DNA of 29,003 nucleotides from Taibaiella sp. (GTDB lineage Bacteria; Bacteroidota; Bacteroidia; Chitinophagales; Chitinophagaceae): positions 1 to 29,003 of the forward strand of contig JAHHDV010000007.1 of assembly GCA_019739295.1 (NCBI GenBank), given 5' to 3'. The position numbers and the translations under genes were made by a program. The notes under the pieces are model-generated. The model was not told the origin of the DNA and did not search any database. It worked only from the letters and a program-made list of their open reading frames with translations. Positions 8,126-16,297 of the stretch are shown piece by piece. Within the stretch, counting starts at the first letter, position 1. Every line of letters starts with the position of its first letter.

Positions 8126-8530
8126 ACCCTGGAAATATTAATTATGCTTTAAGACAGTTCTTCTGCTGTACAAGTTGGAAAAAAGTTGCTATTGGGGGAA
8201 CAATTTGTTACAAAAGAAAAAATTAAAATATCGAACTTCGTAAAATTCCTTATGACAGCCCATACATGGAAGAAGGAGTTTTATTGCCAGCTTATCACCA
8301 AACAAACCTGGATGTTTTTCTACAGTAAAAAAGGTTTGAAGCCACGATGAGCGGATCGTTGGAGATTTTTTAAAATCGTATTTCCAGGAAAAGTGCAGGC
8401 ACCGGTAATGGGTATGAGCGCTTCGGTAGATGAGGTCGTATTTGAATGGGAAGGCAGGTCCTACATCTTTTGACATGGAAGTGTATTTACTGCCTTACCC
8501 ATATATCATTCAAAGTAAAATGAAAAACAT
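8126..8530. other. Divergent intergenic region with no recognisable gene
   Basis: These 405 bases separate two divergent genes. A 95-codon minus-strand frame (8189-8476) and a shorter plus-strand frame (about 8250-8348) exist, but neither resembles a known family, and the aromatic/Lys-rich antisense reading looks non-coding. The region probably holds the two promoters. I could not place either confidently. Confidence 0.4.
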
Positions 8531-9154
8531 ATGACAGAATTTTGGGAAGAAGCATTTAGAGATAAACAGGAAATGTGGGGTGCAACACCTGCGAATGCTG
8601 CTGTGGTAGCCGCTGAAATGTTTGCTGCTAAAGGCTTAAAAAAAATATTGATTCCGGGTGTTGGTTACGGACGGAATGCGCAGGCTTTTCTCAGCAAGGG
8701 AATGGAGGTGACGGGCATTGAAATTTCAAAAACAGCGATTGACCTGGCAGGAAAATATTATGGGAAATCGTTGAAAATCCATCATGGATCGGCAAGCGAC
8801 ATGCCATTTGATCATAATCATTACGATGGTGTTTTCTGTCATGCATTAATTCATTTATTAGATGAGGAAAAAAGAGCGAAATTACTTCAGGATTGCTACA
8901 ATCAGTTAGCAGATGGGGGATATATGGTTTTCACTACAATATCTAAAAAGGCCCCGACTTATGGACAGGGAACATTCATCAGCAAAGACCGTTTTGAACA
9001 ATTCGGTGGTGTGAAAATATTTTTTTATGATGAACAGTCTATTCAGCAAGAATTTGGAAAGTATGGTCTCATCCGGGTTGATGAGATCGTGGAGCAGTAT
9101 CCGTTTTATTCGATTCAGTGCAGTAGTGATCGCAGTCCTTTGTCATCCGGATAA
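8531..9154 (+). CDS. Class I SAM-dependent methyltransferase (TehB/TPMT-like)
   Basis: Rossmann-fold methyltransferase of 207 residues. Motif I is ILIPGVGYGRNAQAFLSKG, the glycine-rich SAM loop. The acidic end of strand 2 is VTGIEIS, motif III is around GSASDMPFDHNHYDGVFCHA, and ADGGYMVFTTIS is the usual post-IV strand. The opening FWEEAFRDKQEMWGATPANA is typical of small-molecule methyltransferases annotated as TehB-like or thiopurine methyltransferase-like. Homologues usually end soon after PFYSIQC, so the last ten residues (SSDRSPLSSG) may result from a missed stop or shift. The methyl acceptor is unknown. Confidence 0.85.
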   Translation: MTEFWEEAFRDKQEMWGATPANAAVVAAEMFAAKGLKKILIPGVGYGRNAQAFLSKGMEVTGIEISKTAIDLAGKYYGKSLKIHHGSASDMPFDHNHYDGVFCHALIHLLDEEKRAKLLQDCYNQLADGGYMVFTTISKKAPTYGQGTFISKDRFEQFGGVKIFFYDEQSIQQEFGKYGLIRVDEIVEQYPFYSIQCSSDRSPLSSG

Positions 9155-9936
9155 TGCTTTAAAGGAAGCGTTCCCTATATTTACCCGAAACAAACAGAGG
9201 AAACATTTTTTAGAAGTATGCAGTTACAAACTGCTGCTCATTTTTATAACCACTCTCCTATGGCTTTAAATACATACCAGAACATGTAAAAGCCGGCATT
9301 GATCATTAGCAGACCTTTTGCAGTCTTAATGCGATCGCTTCACCTACGGCTTTAAATGCCTTGATTGATTCAGGCATTGGGCTTATTGTTTTTCCTTTGA
9401 AACTTATACCACCAATCTTCTTTTAAATGATCCGTTATAAGTATAATGGAATTACCAACTGTTTTAGCTTTTTCAACAACTTACAGGAAGAAATTCAGAG
9501 AAACCCTTAATCATAAATGTGATAATACAGAGCTTAATAACAGGAATAAAGGAAATAGCCATATTGTCTTAAGATATCCAACAGTATAATATCCTGATGG
9601 AGAATATAAATTTAAGGTCAAATTTGGGCAAAAAAAAGCTGCCCTAATATTTATATACCATCAATCCTATTACTGGAAAAATGCTCTTTAGTAATTTGCA
9701 GTGAAGCCTGGTAAAATTAAAGAGGGACATGTACTTAAAGGAAAAAAGAGAACCCTATTCAAAAAGTTCTTTAAGGAGGTTTGGTTTCCTGATTCTATTG
9801 TAGTTAGAAGAATTCCAAAAGCAGTTTGGATTTGTGCCTAACTTTAAGAGAGATGAAGAAATATACTGCTTTCAATATTCAATCACCCCTTATCGTATTA
9901 CTTCTTTAACTTTACTCTTACAAATAGATTTTTAGT
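9155..9936. other. AT-rich gene-poor stretch with possible decayed fragments
   Basis: These 782 bases are visibly richer in A and T than the genes to the left. On the minus strand, about 9265-9350, a short frame reads GLLMINAGFYMFWYVFKAIG, a membrane-like tail that might be the end of a lost gene. On the plus strand a 47-codon frame starts at 9446 (MELPTVLAFSTTYRKKF) and stops near 9589. Neither can be assigned. No tRNA, terminator or insertion-sequence end was seen. The final 40 bases should hold the promoter of the lipoprotein at 9937. Confidence 0.35.
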
Positions 9937-10455
9937 ATGAAAAAAGCATTTTCTATATTGACTCTTAGCCTGATTGCTGGACTATATGCCTGTGATGGAG
10001 GTAAACCTACGCCTGAACCAGAACCAGATGAATATTTCTCTTTCTATGCGGATGATGAATACTTTAATTATCCACAAGTAAAGGGCTTAGGATTTACCGG
10101 TGAAGGGCAAACTTTAGAAGCCCATAAGATAGGGGGTACTGAATATGTAATTTCTGGAAGATTGAAAGATGCTCCGGATGGTCTTATATCACTCTATTTT
10201 CCTGGTGGCCATATTCCTGATCAGGATACTTTTGTTTTGACAGAGGCATCTATATATGATTTTCGTAGTTCAAGCAATAATTTTCGAATAGAATCACCTC
10301 TTAGTGGTAAGGTTATCTTTACAGAACGAAGTGGTTCCCGCCTGACTGGTACATTCGAATTTCAAGCATTTAAGTATCATCCCGAAACAGGAGAACTGTC
10401 TGATACAGTTATTTCCATCACCGAAGGCAAATTCTCTATTATTCCCAAAAGCTAA
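9937..10455 (+). CDS. Hypothetical lipoprotein (172 residues)
   Basis: An exported lipoprotein of unknown function. The signal peptide MKKAFSILTLSLIAGLYAC ends in a lipobox (LYAC) with Cys19, followed by a Pro/Glu/Asp linker (GGKPTPEPEPDEYF), as seen in Bacteroidota surface lipoproteins. The body is beta-rich with alternating hydrophobic residues (FSFYADDEYFNYPQ, AHKIGGTEYVISGRL, RLTGTFEFQAF) and resembles the small DUF6252-type beta-sandwich lipoproteins. That assignment is by pattern only. It lies 16 bases upstream of the large T9SS hydrolase in the same direction, so the two are probably co-transcribed and may act together at the outer membrane. Confidence 0.7.
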   Translation: MKKAFSILTLSLIAGLYACDGGKPTPEPEPDEYFSFYADDEYFNYPQVKGLGFTGEGQTLEAHKIGGTEYVISGRLKDAPDGLISLYFPGGHIPDQDTFVLTEASIYDFRSSSNNFRIESPLSGKVIFTERSGSRLTGTFEFQAFKYHPETGELSDTVISITEGKFSIIPKS

Positions 10456-10471
10456 CCCCTTTTATAATATT

Positions 10472-13400
10472 ATGATAAAATTCTATTCCAAACTATTAAT
10501 TTCCCTATTCTTATTGACTGGTTTTGTGCAAGTATTTGCACAGCAGAGTAACCAATCCCTTGTTCCATATTGGGTAGAACAGGACAGTTTGTTCCAGCAC
10601 CTGAGTAAAACCAATATTGATGCCCTGTATGATAGGGTGCATCAATGGGCAGATCTGCACCATTTCAATACACAGACAGAAACATTGTCTTATGAATACC
10701 TGATGCAGGCTTGGCACGAATTATATTTATCAACTTATAACCGAAGTCAGATTATTGCCAGTAAAGATGTAAGGAAAAAAGCTTCTATAAATTGGAGTCA
10801 AGGTAAAGGAATAACAGTAGGTTATATTGATTATGAATTTCATAATATAGCCCCTTATGCAGAGGACAGTGGGTTTATTGTCAAAAACCCACAAGACAGT
10901 CTATACTATGATGGCACAACTCCACAAAACGCTTATCAGGTTAATCGCAGATCATTACCCATCATAGCTTCTGACGAGATAGAAGTTGGTACGCAGAAGT
11001 TCTATTTTGATCCGACAGTGAAATTGGTCAGTAGTAAATTTGCTAATCAAAGTGTGACGATCACCATTCGCAGCGGAGGCTTGAGCATTACCCTTACACC
11101 CGGACAGACCAAAACGCTGAATATATCCAATGGTCCATCTGGCAGACCCTCTGTAAGCCTGGACATGAGCATTACACCCGGCATAATGCACACCTTCCCT
11201 GAGTATTTGTTTTTAGTGCCTGAGATGGGATTGATAAACTCCGTAACCACCAACGAATGTCATAGTACTAAGGATTTGGATCTTTGGTCCGGGCCTACAT
11301 TAACCTTCCAAGGTTATGATGAGTCTGTACCTACTCAAGGAAAAGGGCAATACACTGTTTATTATAAGATGAACAGTACAGCTCCCGGGGATTGTATTGA
11401 CAATAAGATTACCAAGCCTGTGATAATATTGGATGGTTTTGATCCACAGAATGATAACCAAAGGGATACTGATGATCTCTGGGAGTTATTGTCGTATGGC
11501 AGTACAGGACATTTTGGAGATGATATGCGTACCCAAGGTTATGATGTAGTAGTACTTAATTTTCCTGTTTACACAGATTCTTTAAAAGGTATTTATGATA
11601 GGGACGGAGGTGCTGATTATATAGAGCGTAACGCTATGGTATTGATCGCATTAATCAATAAAGTAAAGCAAGAACTGGCCACTAATGGAAGTTCTGAAGA
11701 GATTGTGATTATTGGCCCAAGTATGGGTGGACAGATCACCCGTTATGCCCTGAAGTATATGGAGAATAATGGTATGGATCACAAGACAAGGCTCTTTATT
11801 GCCTTTGACAGCCCCAATCACGGAGCCAATATTCCTATAGGGATTCAGTCTGCCATTTTTTATTCAGGATATTATAAGGATATGGAAGATGCAAAAAACA
11901 AGTATGATACCAGGCTGGCAACACCTGCTGCTAAGCAGATGCTGATCCACCAGTTAGGTATCCAGAAGTATACAATGCCTTTTCCACCCTATCATGAGTA
12001 CTTCTTAATAACTTATAGTGAGCCATTCAATAATACCTGGCAATCTAATATAAATCTTATGGGTTACCCGGACAATCTGAGGAAAGTTGCTCTTGTAAAT
12101 GGGAATAATAGTGGTCAATACAAAACAGGAGGTTCAATGATGATGATGTATAGTGCTAATGATGTATCAGGGATATTAGGCGACTTGGCTGAAATGAAAA
12201 TATATCATTTATCCAACTCAGGATCATTTACGTCTTTTTATTATGAGGAAAAGTTCAAAAGCCCGGTTACACTTACTTATAACAATACAAAACCTTATGG
12301 CAATATAGATGCAGCTCCCGGAGGTACGTATAATGGTTTGGAACAGCTCAAAGAAGGAATGGATACTATTCTGGGAAACTTTTTGGCAAAAAAGTTGATA
12401 TGGGGCCTGATTGATGTAGTAGGTAATGGAACAATCGATTATTATTCTGGTGACAGGCAGTGCTTTATGCCGATAGCCAGTACTTTAGGATTTAAAAATC
12501 CTTATTTTAACTGGGCCACATTAGATGTCAATAACCGGAACCTGGTTTGTGAGAACCTGATTGAATTCGATAACTACTTTACAGAAGTAGATGAGTTTTA
12601 CAATTCTGCTGAACAGAATGCTAATCATGTCCGAATCAATGAACGCTCTGCAAGATGGGCTATGGAAGAAATCAAATATGGTAAAGAAGGCTGCCCTAAT
12701 ATCTGTTCTGCCGAGATTGAACAAGTAGGAGGAGATAGCTATTTATGTCCAGGAGTAAATTATACCTTTAAATTGGATGTGAATGTACCAACAGGAGCTA
12801 CTACCACTTGGGAAGTCAGCACAGGACTGACTATTGTTTCATCTAACAATAACCAGGTAGTGATAAAATATACCACTGGTGGGGCAACACCTTATCATCG
12901 TTTTGTAAAGGCGACTATCATACCAAAAATAGGGGGCGTACAATGTAGTGCTTCAAAAATTATATTTAAAGATGGCTTACAATACGGAGAAGTGTTCAAA
13001 TATGAGAACATGATTCATCCTACGGACACTAATCGCTTTATCACAAAGGTAGTCCCTGACCTTCCCGGAAGCCAATACAGCTGGAAGCCAGATGATGCTT
13101 CTTCCTGGGGTCCTATATTGTCAGGGAATCAAAGAGATTATCTAAGAATACCGCATGTTGGTCCCACTAAGTACTACTATACCAGGGTGTATATCCCTGG
13201 TTGTTCGTCTATAGTACCTGTCGAAGAGCTTACAGGAGAATATAGCAGACACGGATTTGAATATTCAGGAGGAGGAGAGGTAAGTATGGAAGTGGAAAGG
13301 CCGAATGAAAGCCGGGAGCCTTTCAAACTTGTTCCTAATCCTACGGAGCATAACTGGGAAGTAATTGTTCCTGAAGAATTTGTCAATAATGACCTGATGA

Positions 13401-13558
13401 TCCATATCTATTCCATGGATGGCAGGAAAGTAGGAAGTTTACAATCCAGACAGGCGAATGTTGTGCATATTCCGGCAGGTCATTTGCTCTCCGGCAATTA
13501 TATCATTGAGATCATAACTGGCAAGGAGAAGGCCATACTAAGAGGGTTAAAGCAATAA
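10472..13558 (+). CDS. T9SS-secreted PGAP1/lipase-like alpha/beta hydrolase (1028 residues)
   Basis: Large secreted enzyme. Residues 1-23 are a signal peptide ending VFAQ. Residues about 24-310 have no family I recognise. Residues about 313-470 look like an alpha/beta hydrolase core: strand KPVIILDGFDP, strand YDVVVLNFPVY, nucleophile elbow GPSMGG with Ser417 (GxSxG), then LFIAFDSPNHGANIP with the DSPNHG block typical of PGAP1-like and lipase-like hydrolases. Residues about 745-830 form a PKD-like repeat opening CPGVNYTFKLDV. The last 80 residues are a T9SS type A sorting domain: FKLVPNPTEHNWEV, MIHIYSMDGRKVGSL, GNYIIEIITGKEKAIL. It should be exported by the type IX system and act on a lipid or ester substrate outside the cell; the exact substrate is unknown. 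The frame is intact over 3.1 kb. Confidence 0.87.
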   Translation: MIKFYSKLLISLFLLTGFVQVFAQQSNQSLVPYWVEQDSLFQHLSKTNIDALYDRVHQWADLHHFNTQTETLSYEYLMQAWHELYLSTYNRSQIIASKDVRKKASINWSQGKGITVGYIDYEFHNIAPYAEDSGFIVKNPQDSLYYDGTTPQNAYQVNRRSLPIIASDEIEVGTQKFYFDPTVKLVSSKFANQSVTITIRSGGLSITLTPGQTKTLNISNGPSGRPSVSLDMSITPGIMHTFPEYLFLVPEMGLINSVTTNECHSTKDLDLWSGPTLTFQGYDESVPTQGKGQYTVYYKMNSTAPGDCIDNKITKPVIILDGFDPQNDNQRDTDDLWELLSYGSTGHFGDDMRTQGYDVVVLNFPVYTDSLKGIYDRDGGADYIERNAMVLIALINKVKQELATNGSSEEIVIIGPSMGGQITRYALKYMENNGMDHKTRLFIAFDSPNHGANIPIGIQSAIFYSGYYKDMEDAKNKYDTRLATPAAKQMLIHQLGIQKYTMPFPPYHEYFLITYSEPFNNTWQSNINLMGYPDNLRKVALVNGNNSGQYKTGGSMMMMYSANDVSGILGDLAEMKIYHLSNSGSFTSFYYEEKFKSPVTLTYNNTKPYGNIDAAPGGTYNGLEQLKEGMDTILGNFLAKKLIWGLIDVVGNGTIDYYSGDRQCFMPIASTLGFKNPYFNWATLDVNNRNLVCENLIEFDNYFTEVDEFYNSAEQNANHVRINERSARWAMEEIKYGKEGCPNICSAEIEQVGGDSYLCPGVNYTFKLDVNVPTGATTTWEVSTGLTIVSSNNNQVVIKYTTGGATPYHRFVKATIIPKIGGVQCSASKIIFKDGLQYGEVFKYENMIHPTDTNRFITKVVPDLPGSQYSWKPDDASSWGPILSGNQRDYLRIPHVGPTKYYYTRVYIPGCSSIVPVEELTGEYSRHGFEYSGGGEVSMEVERPNESREPFKLVPNPTEHNWEVIVPEEFVNNDLMIHIYSMDGRKVGSLQSRQANVVHIPAGHLLSGNYIIEIITGKEKAILRGLKQ

Positions 13559-13946
13559 ATTGCTGTCTCCTAATAAACAAGATGCTTTGAAATAATTATA
13601 AAACTAGTAACTCTGTATTTTAAAACTAAAAACCTGAATTATTGAAGAAATAAAAAGCAATAAATGATTTACTAAGGTTTGAAAACTGGCTTGATTAATT
13701 GCTTTTAAAGCGTTTTATATTTGGGTAATTTTATTTATAAATACTTATTGTTTTTCTTCCTGGCAGCTTCTTTATTGGCTCAATATCAAATATGTCGCCA
13801 TAAACTCTCCCCAGCTACAAAAAATTGAATTGTGTCCCCCTGACAATTTTTCCAAAAAGATTGTTCTCAATTTGTCCCCTCTGTAGTCCCCCATAAAATA
13901 AAAATCCTTGCAGCTTATTGATTTTCAAGATATTATTTATAATAGG
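13559..13946. other. Intergenic stretch with repeated GGGGAC-type motifs
   Basis: No gene is seen in these 388 AT-rich bases. Three related motifs occur close together, given as minus-strand reads: GGGGGACACAATTCAA (13825-13840), GGGGACAAATTGAG (13866-13879) and GGGGGACTA (13884-13892). They lie next to a duplicated 3' end of tRNA-Ser, the kind of place where integrase arm-site repeats are found. That reading is inference. Confidence 0.4.
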
Positions 13947-13962
13947 TGGCGGAGAGAGAGGG
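13947..13962 (-). repeat. Duplicated 3' end of tRNA-Ser (candidate att remnant)
   Basis: The 16 bases TGGCGGAGAGAGAGGG are an exact copy of 14127-14142, which encode the CCA end, discriminator, acceptor 3' strand and part of the T stem of tRNA-Ser(GGA). Beyond them the match ends, so this is a tRNA tail and not a second tRNA. Tail duplication is the footprint left when an integrase uses a tRNA 3' end as attachment site. The 180-base spacing is too short for an intact element. Confidence 0.6.
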
Positions 13963-14039
13963 GTTACCTCACTTTGCTTGGTAATCCCGATCCAGGAAGG
14001 GGCTTCAAGTAATGGAGAGCCATTTGTTTCGCTCATTAC

Positions 14040-14097
14040 TTTATTGGTTTCATGAAGTTTGCGTGAGCAAGCTCGCAAATCTCCCAAAACCAATAAA
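14040..14097. repeat. Nested inverted repeat between tRNA-Ser and its duplicated tail
   Basis: Outer arms TTTATTGGTTT (14040-14050) and AAACCAATAAA (14087-14097) are perfect complements over 11 bases. Inside, TTTGCG (14058-14063) pairs with CGCAAA (14074-14079) around a GAGC-AA-GCTC core. The result is a long stem with an internal loop. It lies immediately downstream of tRNA-Ser and its terminator (minus strand). It could be a transcript-end structure or a small mobile-element relic. Confidence 0.65.
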
Positions 14098-14120
14098 ACC
14101 CGACTTTCGTCGGGCTTTTC
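14095..14120 (-). terminator. Rho-independent terminator downstream of tRNA-Ser
   Basis: On the minus strand the stem CCCGAC, loop GAAA and stem GTCGGG are followed by TTTTATT. The hairpin (14099-14114) starts 13 bases after the tRNA 3' end. A four-T run on the plus side as well (CTTTTC) could make it bidirectional. Confidence 0.8.
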
Positions 14121-14126
14121 ATTACT

Positions 14127-14216
14127 TGGCGGAGAGAGAGGGATTCGAACCCTCGATGCAGTTGCCCACATACTACCTTTCCAGGGTAGCTCCTTCAACC
14201 ACTCGGACACCTCTCC
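14127..14216 (-). tRNA. tRNA-Ser (anticodon GGA)
   Basis: The minus strand folds as a class II tRNA of 90 bases including an encoded CCA. The acceptor stem GGAGAGG pairs with TCTCTCC (one G-U), discriminator G. The D arm contains GTGTCCGAGTGG. The anticodon stem-loop is ACCCTGGAAAGGT with anticodon GGA flanked by T and A. The long variable arm is GTATGTGGGCAACTGCAT, as expected for serine. The T arm is GAGGGTTCGAATCCCTC. It reads UCC/UCU serine codons. A hairpin terminator follows directly. Confidence 0.96.
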
Positions 14217-14293
14217 TGCTGAATTTTTGGCTGGCAAATGTAAGGATATTTTTGGATATACCATCACTAATTTTTACGCAACGGATTTATTAG

Positions 14294-14301
14294 TACCTTT
14301 G
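14294..14301 (+). promoter_or_regulatory. Candidate -7 box (TACCTTTG) for the YHS-ribD-yigZ genes
   Basis: TACCTTTG matches the TAnnTTTG consensus and lies 22 bases before the ATG at 14324. A T-run at about 14268-14273 sits at the spacing expected for the -33 element. The promoter would serve the overlapping genes that follow. Confidence 0.55.
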
Positions 14302-14323
14302 TGCTTCAATGAATGAATGAATT

Positions 14324-14632
14324 ATGAAAAAAATATTATTTGCACTTCCGCTATTGTTTGCCCTGTCCTGTGGTAATGCGGATACGGAATCAACGACGAC
14401 CTCTACTGCTGAAAATCATGAGGGACATAATCATGACGGGCACAACCATGACGGACATGGACATGAAGCTGAAGAAGTGAGCTATAAAACTCATGACCCG
14501 GTTTGTAAAATGAAAAGAGACGAAAGCTGGACCATCGTTTCTGTATATAATGAGGATACAGTAAAGTTCTGCAGCGAACCTTGTAAAACATCTTTTGATA
14601 AAAACCCTGCAAACTATACTGCACAGAAATAA
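14324..14632 (+). CDS. His-rich YHS-domain lipoprotein
   Basis: Exported lipoprotein of 102 residues, probably a metal-binding or metal-handling protein. The signal peptide MKKILFALPLLFALSC carries a lipobox (LSCG, Cys16). A Thr/Ser linker is followed by a His-rich stretch of HNHDGH repeats (about residues 31-49), a likely Zn/Cu/Ni-binding tail. The YHS domain follows: HDPVCKMKRDESW, then VKFCSEPCKTSFDKNPANY, with three conserved Cys. YHS domains occur beside copper and heavy-metal transporters. Its stop overlaps the ribD start (TAATG), so the two are translationally coupled, an odd pairing with riboflavin synthesis that may only reflect operon crowding. Confidence 0.88.
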   Translation: MKKILFALPLLFALSCGNADTESTTTSTAENHEGHNHDGHNHDGHGHEAEEVSYKTHDPVCKMKRDESWTIVSVYNEDTVKFCSEPCKTSFDKNPANYTAQK

Positions 14633-15747
14633 TGAATCCCCTTTATAAGGATCAGCTATGGATGCGGCAGGCATTGCACCTGGCCTTATTAGCAGAAGGT
14701 AAGACTGCACCGAATCCTATGGTTGGTGCAGTTTTAGTTTACAGGGAACGCATCATAGGTCGGGGCTGGCATCACCGGGCGGGAACCCCGCATGCCGAAG
14801 TCCATTGTATTCAATCCGTGGCAGAAGAAGATCAGCAGTGGATTGCTCATAGTACAATGTATGTTACTTTAGAGCCCTGCTCTCACTTTGGAAGGACACC
14901 GCCTTGCTCCGATTTCATCATTGCCCATAAGGTTCCCAGAGTTGTGATCGCCTGCCGGGATACCTTTTCTGCAGTTAATGGCAGTGGCATCCGGAAATTA
15001 ACAGAGGCAGGGATAGAGGTGGTCCTGGACATTTTAAAACCGGAGGCACGGTGGATCAACCGCAGGTTTTTCACTTTTCATGAACAGAAGCGCCCCTATG
15101 TGATGCTGAAATGGGCCCATACTGCTGATGGCAAAATGGGATCCGGTACGGATCGGCGATTGATGATCAGTAATGCATTCAGCAATAGGTGGGTCCATCG
15201 TCTGCGCACATCGAACCAGGCCGTCATCATAGGGTCCGGAACCGCAATGCAGGACCGGCCTTTACTGGATAACCGGCTCTATCCGGATGGCATAGCCCCG
15301 GTTAAGGTCATACTGGATGCCTCCGGAGCGGTGGATCCGGGAATTCCTTTGTTTCAGAACGGAGCCTCTTCGCTCATTTTTACCCGGAATGAAAGTCTGA
15401 AAGGGCGATTTTCGGATCATCCCGCGGTTGAGGTCCTGTACAGCGGGCGGGGGTGGAGCATTGAGGCGGTTTTGAAAGTGCTGTATGAGCAGCGTATTCA
15501 ATCTGTTCTGGTAGAAGGGGGTAAGCAGGTGCTGGAAGAATGGATCCGGGACGGAGTCTGGGATGAAGCCTGGACCATCCGTTCTGATACGGCTTTTGAG
15601 GATCCGGGACTGGCAGCACCCGGACTCACCCGGGCAAGACTACAGGATCAATTTTATATAGAAAGAGATATCATCAGCCAATTTGTACACCAGGAAAATG
15701 AATACTACCTACAGGACGATTACAGCACAGGCGGAAGGGATATTTAA
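14632..15747 (+). CDS. ribD: Bifunctional riboflavin biosynthesis protein RibD (deaminase/reductase)
   Basis: RibD carries out two successive steps of riboflavin synthesis in the cytoplasm: deamination of 2,5-diamino-6-ribosylamino-pyrimidinone 5'-phosphate, then NADPH reduction of the ribosyl group. The deaminase domain (residues 1-145) has the zinc site HAE (His54, Glu56) and PCSHFGRTPPC (Cys83, Cys92). The reductase domain (about 154-371) begins RPYVMLKWAHTADGKMG and includes AVIIGSGTAMQDRPLLDNRL and VLVEGGKQVLEEW. Length 371 is normal. The start codon overlaps the upstream stop, and the 3' end overlaps the next gene by 50 bases. The frame is intact. Confidence 0.97.
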   Translation: MNPLYKDQLWMRQALHLALLAEGKTAPNPMVGAVLVYRERIIGRGWHHRAGTPHAEVHCIQSVAEEDQQWIAHSTMYVTLEPCSHFGRTPPCSDFIIAHKVPRVVIACRDTFSAVNGSGIRKLTEAGIEVVLDILKPEARWINRRFFTFHEQKRPYVMLKWAHTADGKMGSGTDRRLMISNAFSNRWVHRLRTSNQAVIIGSGTAMQDRPLLDNRLYPDGIAPVKVILDASGAVDPGIPLFQNGASSLIFTRNESLKGRFSDHPAVEVLYSGRGWSIEAVLKVLYEQRIQSVLVEGGKQVLEEWIRDGVWDEAWTIRSDTAFEDPGLAAPGLTRARLQDQFYIERDIISQFVHQENEYYLQDDYSTGGRDI

Positions 15748-16297
15748 GGATCGCGGCAGCAAATTCCTGGCTTATGCCTATCCGTTTCAGCAGAAGGGTG
15801 AGCTAAAGCCTCTCCTGCTACAGCTGAAGAAAGAGCATATCAAAGCGGTACATTTCTGCTATGCTTACCGGCTGGGGACTGAAGGTGCGGATTTCAGGGC
15901 GAATGATGACGGTGAACCGGGGGGTAGTGCAGGAAGGCCTATCCTTGGTCAGATTGACAGCTTTGGGTTGACCCATATTCTTGTGGTAGTGGTACGGTAC
16001 TTCGGAGGAACACTTCTCGGTGTGCCGGGATTGATCCATGCTTATAAAACGGCAACTCTTGAAGCGCTGCAGCAAACGGAAATGATAGAGAAGGATATCG
16101 AAAAAGCATTGACCATCGAATTCGACTATCCTGTTCTGGGTGAGGTCATGAATGCGGTAAAGTCTTTTGACGCCGGAATTGCCAACCAGGATATGGGCCT
16201 GTTTTGCAGGATCGTGATTTCTGTCCCATTGGCCCGGTTCAGCGGGCTGAAAAAAAGAATGGAAGATATCTATGGTGTAAAGGTAGAGGAGGAATGA
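15698..16297 (+). CDS. yigZ: YigZ/IMPACT family protein (UPF0029)
   Basis: About 199 residues, the full length of bacterial YigZ. The N-terminal UPF0029/IMPACT domain reads FKDRGSKFLAYAYPFQ, then HFCYAYRLG, then the conserved NDDGEPGGSAGRPILGQI and VVVVRYFGGTLLGVPGLIHAY. The C-terminal part (EFDYPVLGEVMNAVKSF) is the ferredoxin-like DUF1949 domain. Eukaryotic IMPACT modulates GCN2; the bacterial role is not settled. I chose ATG 15698 over an in-frame TTG at 15683 because homologues start near MNTTYRTI and AGGA lies just upstream. It overlaps the end of ribD by 50 bases. Confidence 0.93.
   Translation: MNTTYRTITAQAEGIFKDRGSKFLAYAYPFQQKGELKPLLLQLKKEHIKAVHFCYAYRLGTEGADFRANDDGEPGGSAGRPILGQIDSFGLTHILVVVVRYFGGTLLGVPGLIHAYKTATLEALQQTEMIEKDIEKALTIEFDYPVLGEVMNAVKSFDAGIANQDMGLFCRIVISVPLARFSGLKKRMEDIYGVKVEEE

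Noticed and set aside
9580..9700. Possible N-terminal fragment of a tyrosine recombinase (Lys-rich beta-like reading)
   Set aside because: The resemblance is only general (alternating Lys and hydrophobic residues), with no catalytic motif and stops nearby.
13815..14267. 150-codon minus-strand frame over tRNA-Ser
   Set aside because: It is an open frame that reads through the tRNA and terminator, with no family resemblance.
14302..14640. FMN riboswitch upstream of ribD
   Set aside because: The bases before ribD are the YHS gene and a 107-base leader that shows none of the conserved FMN aptamer segments.
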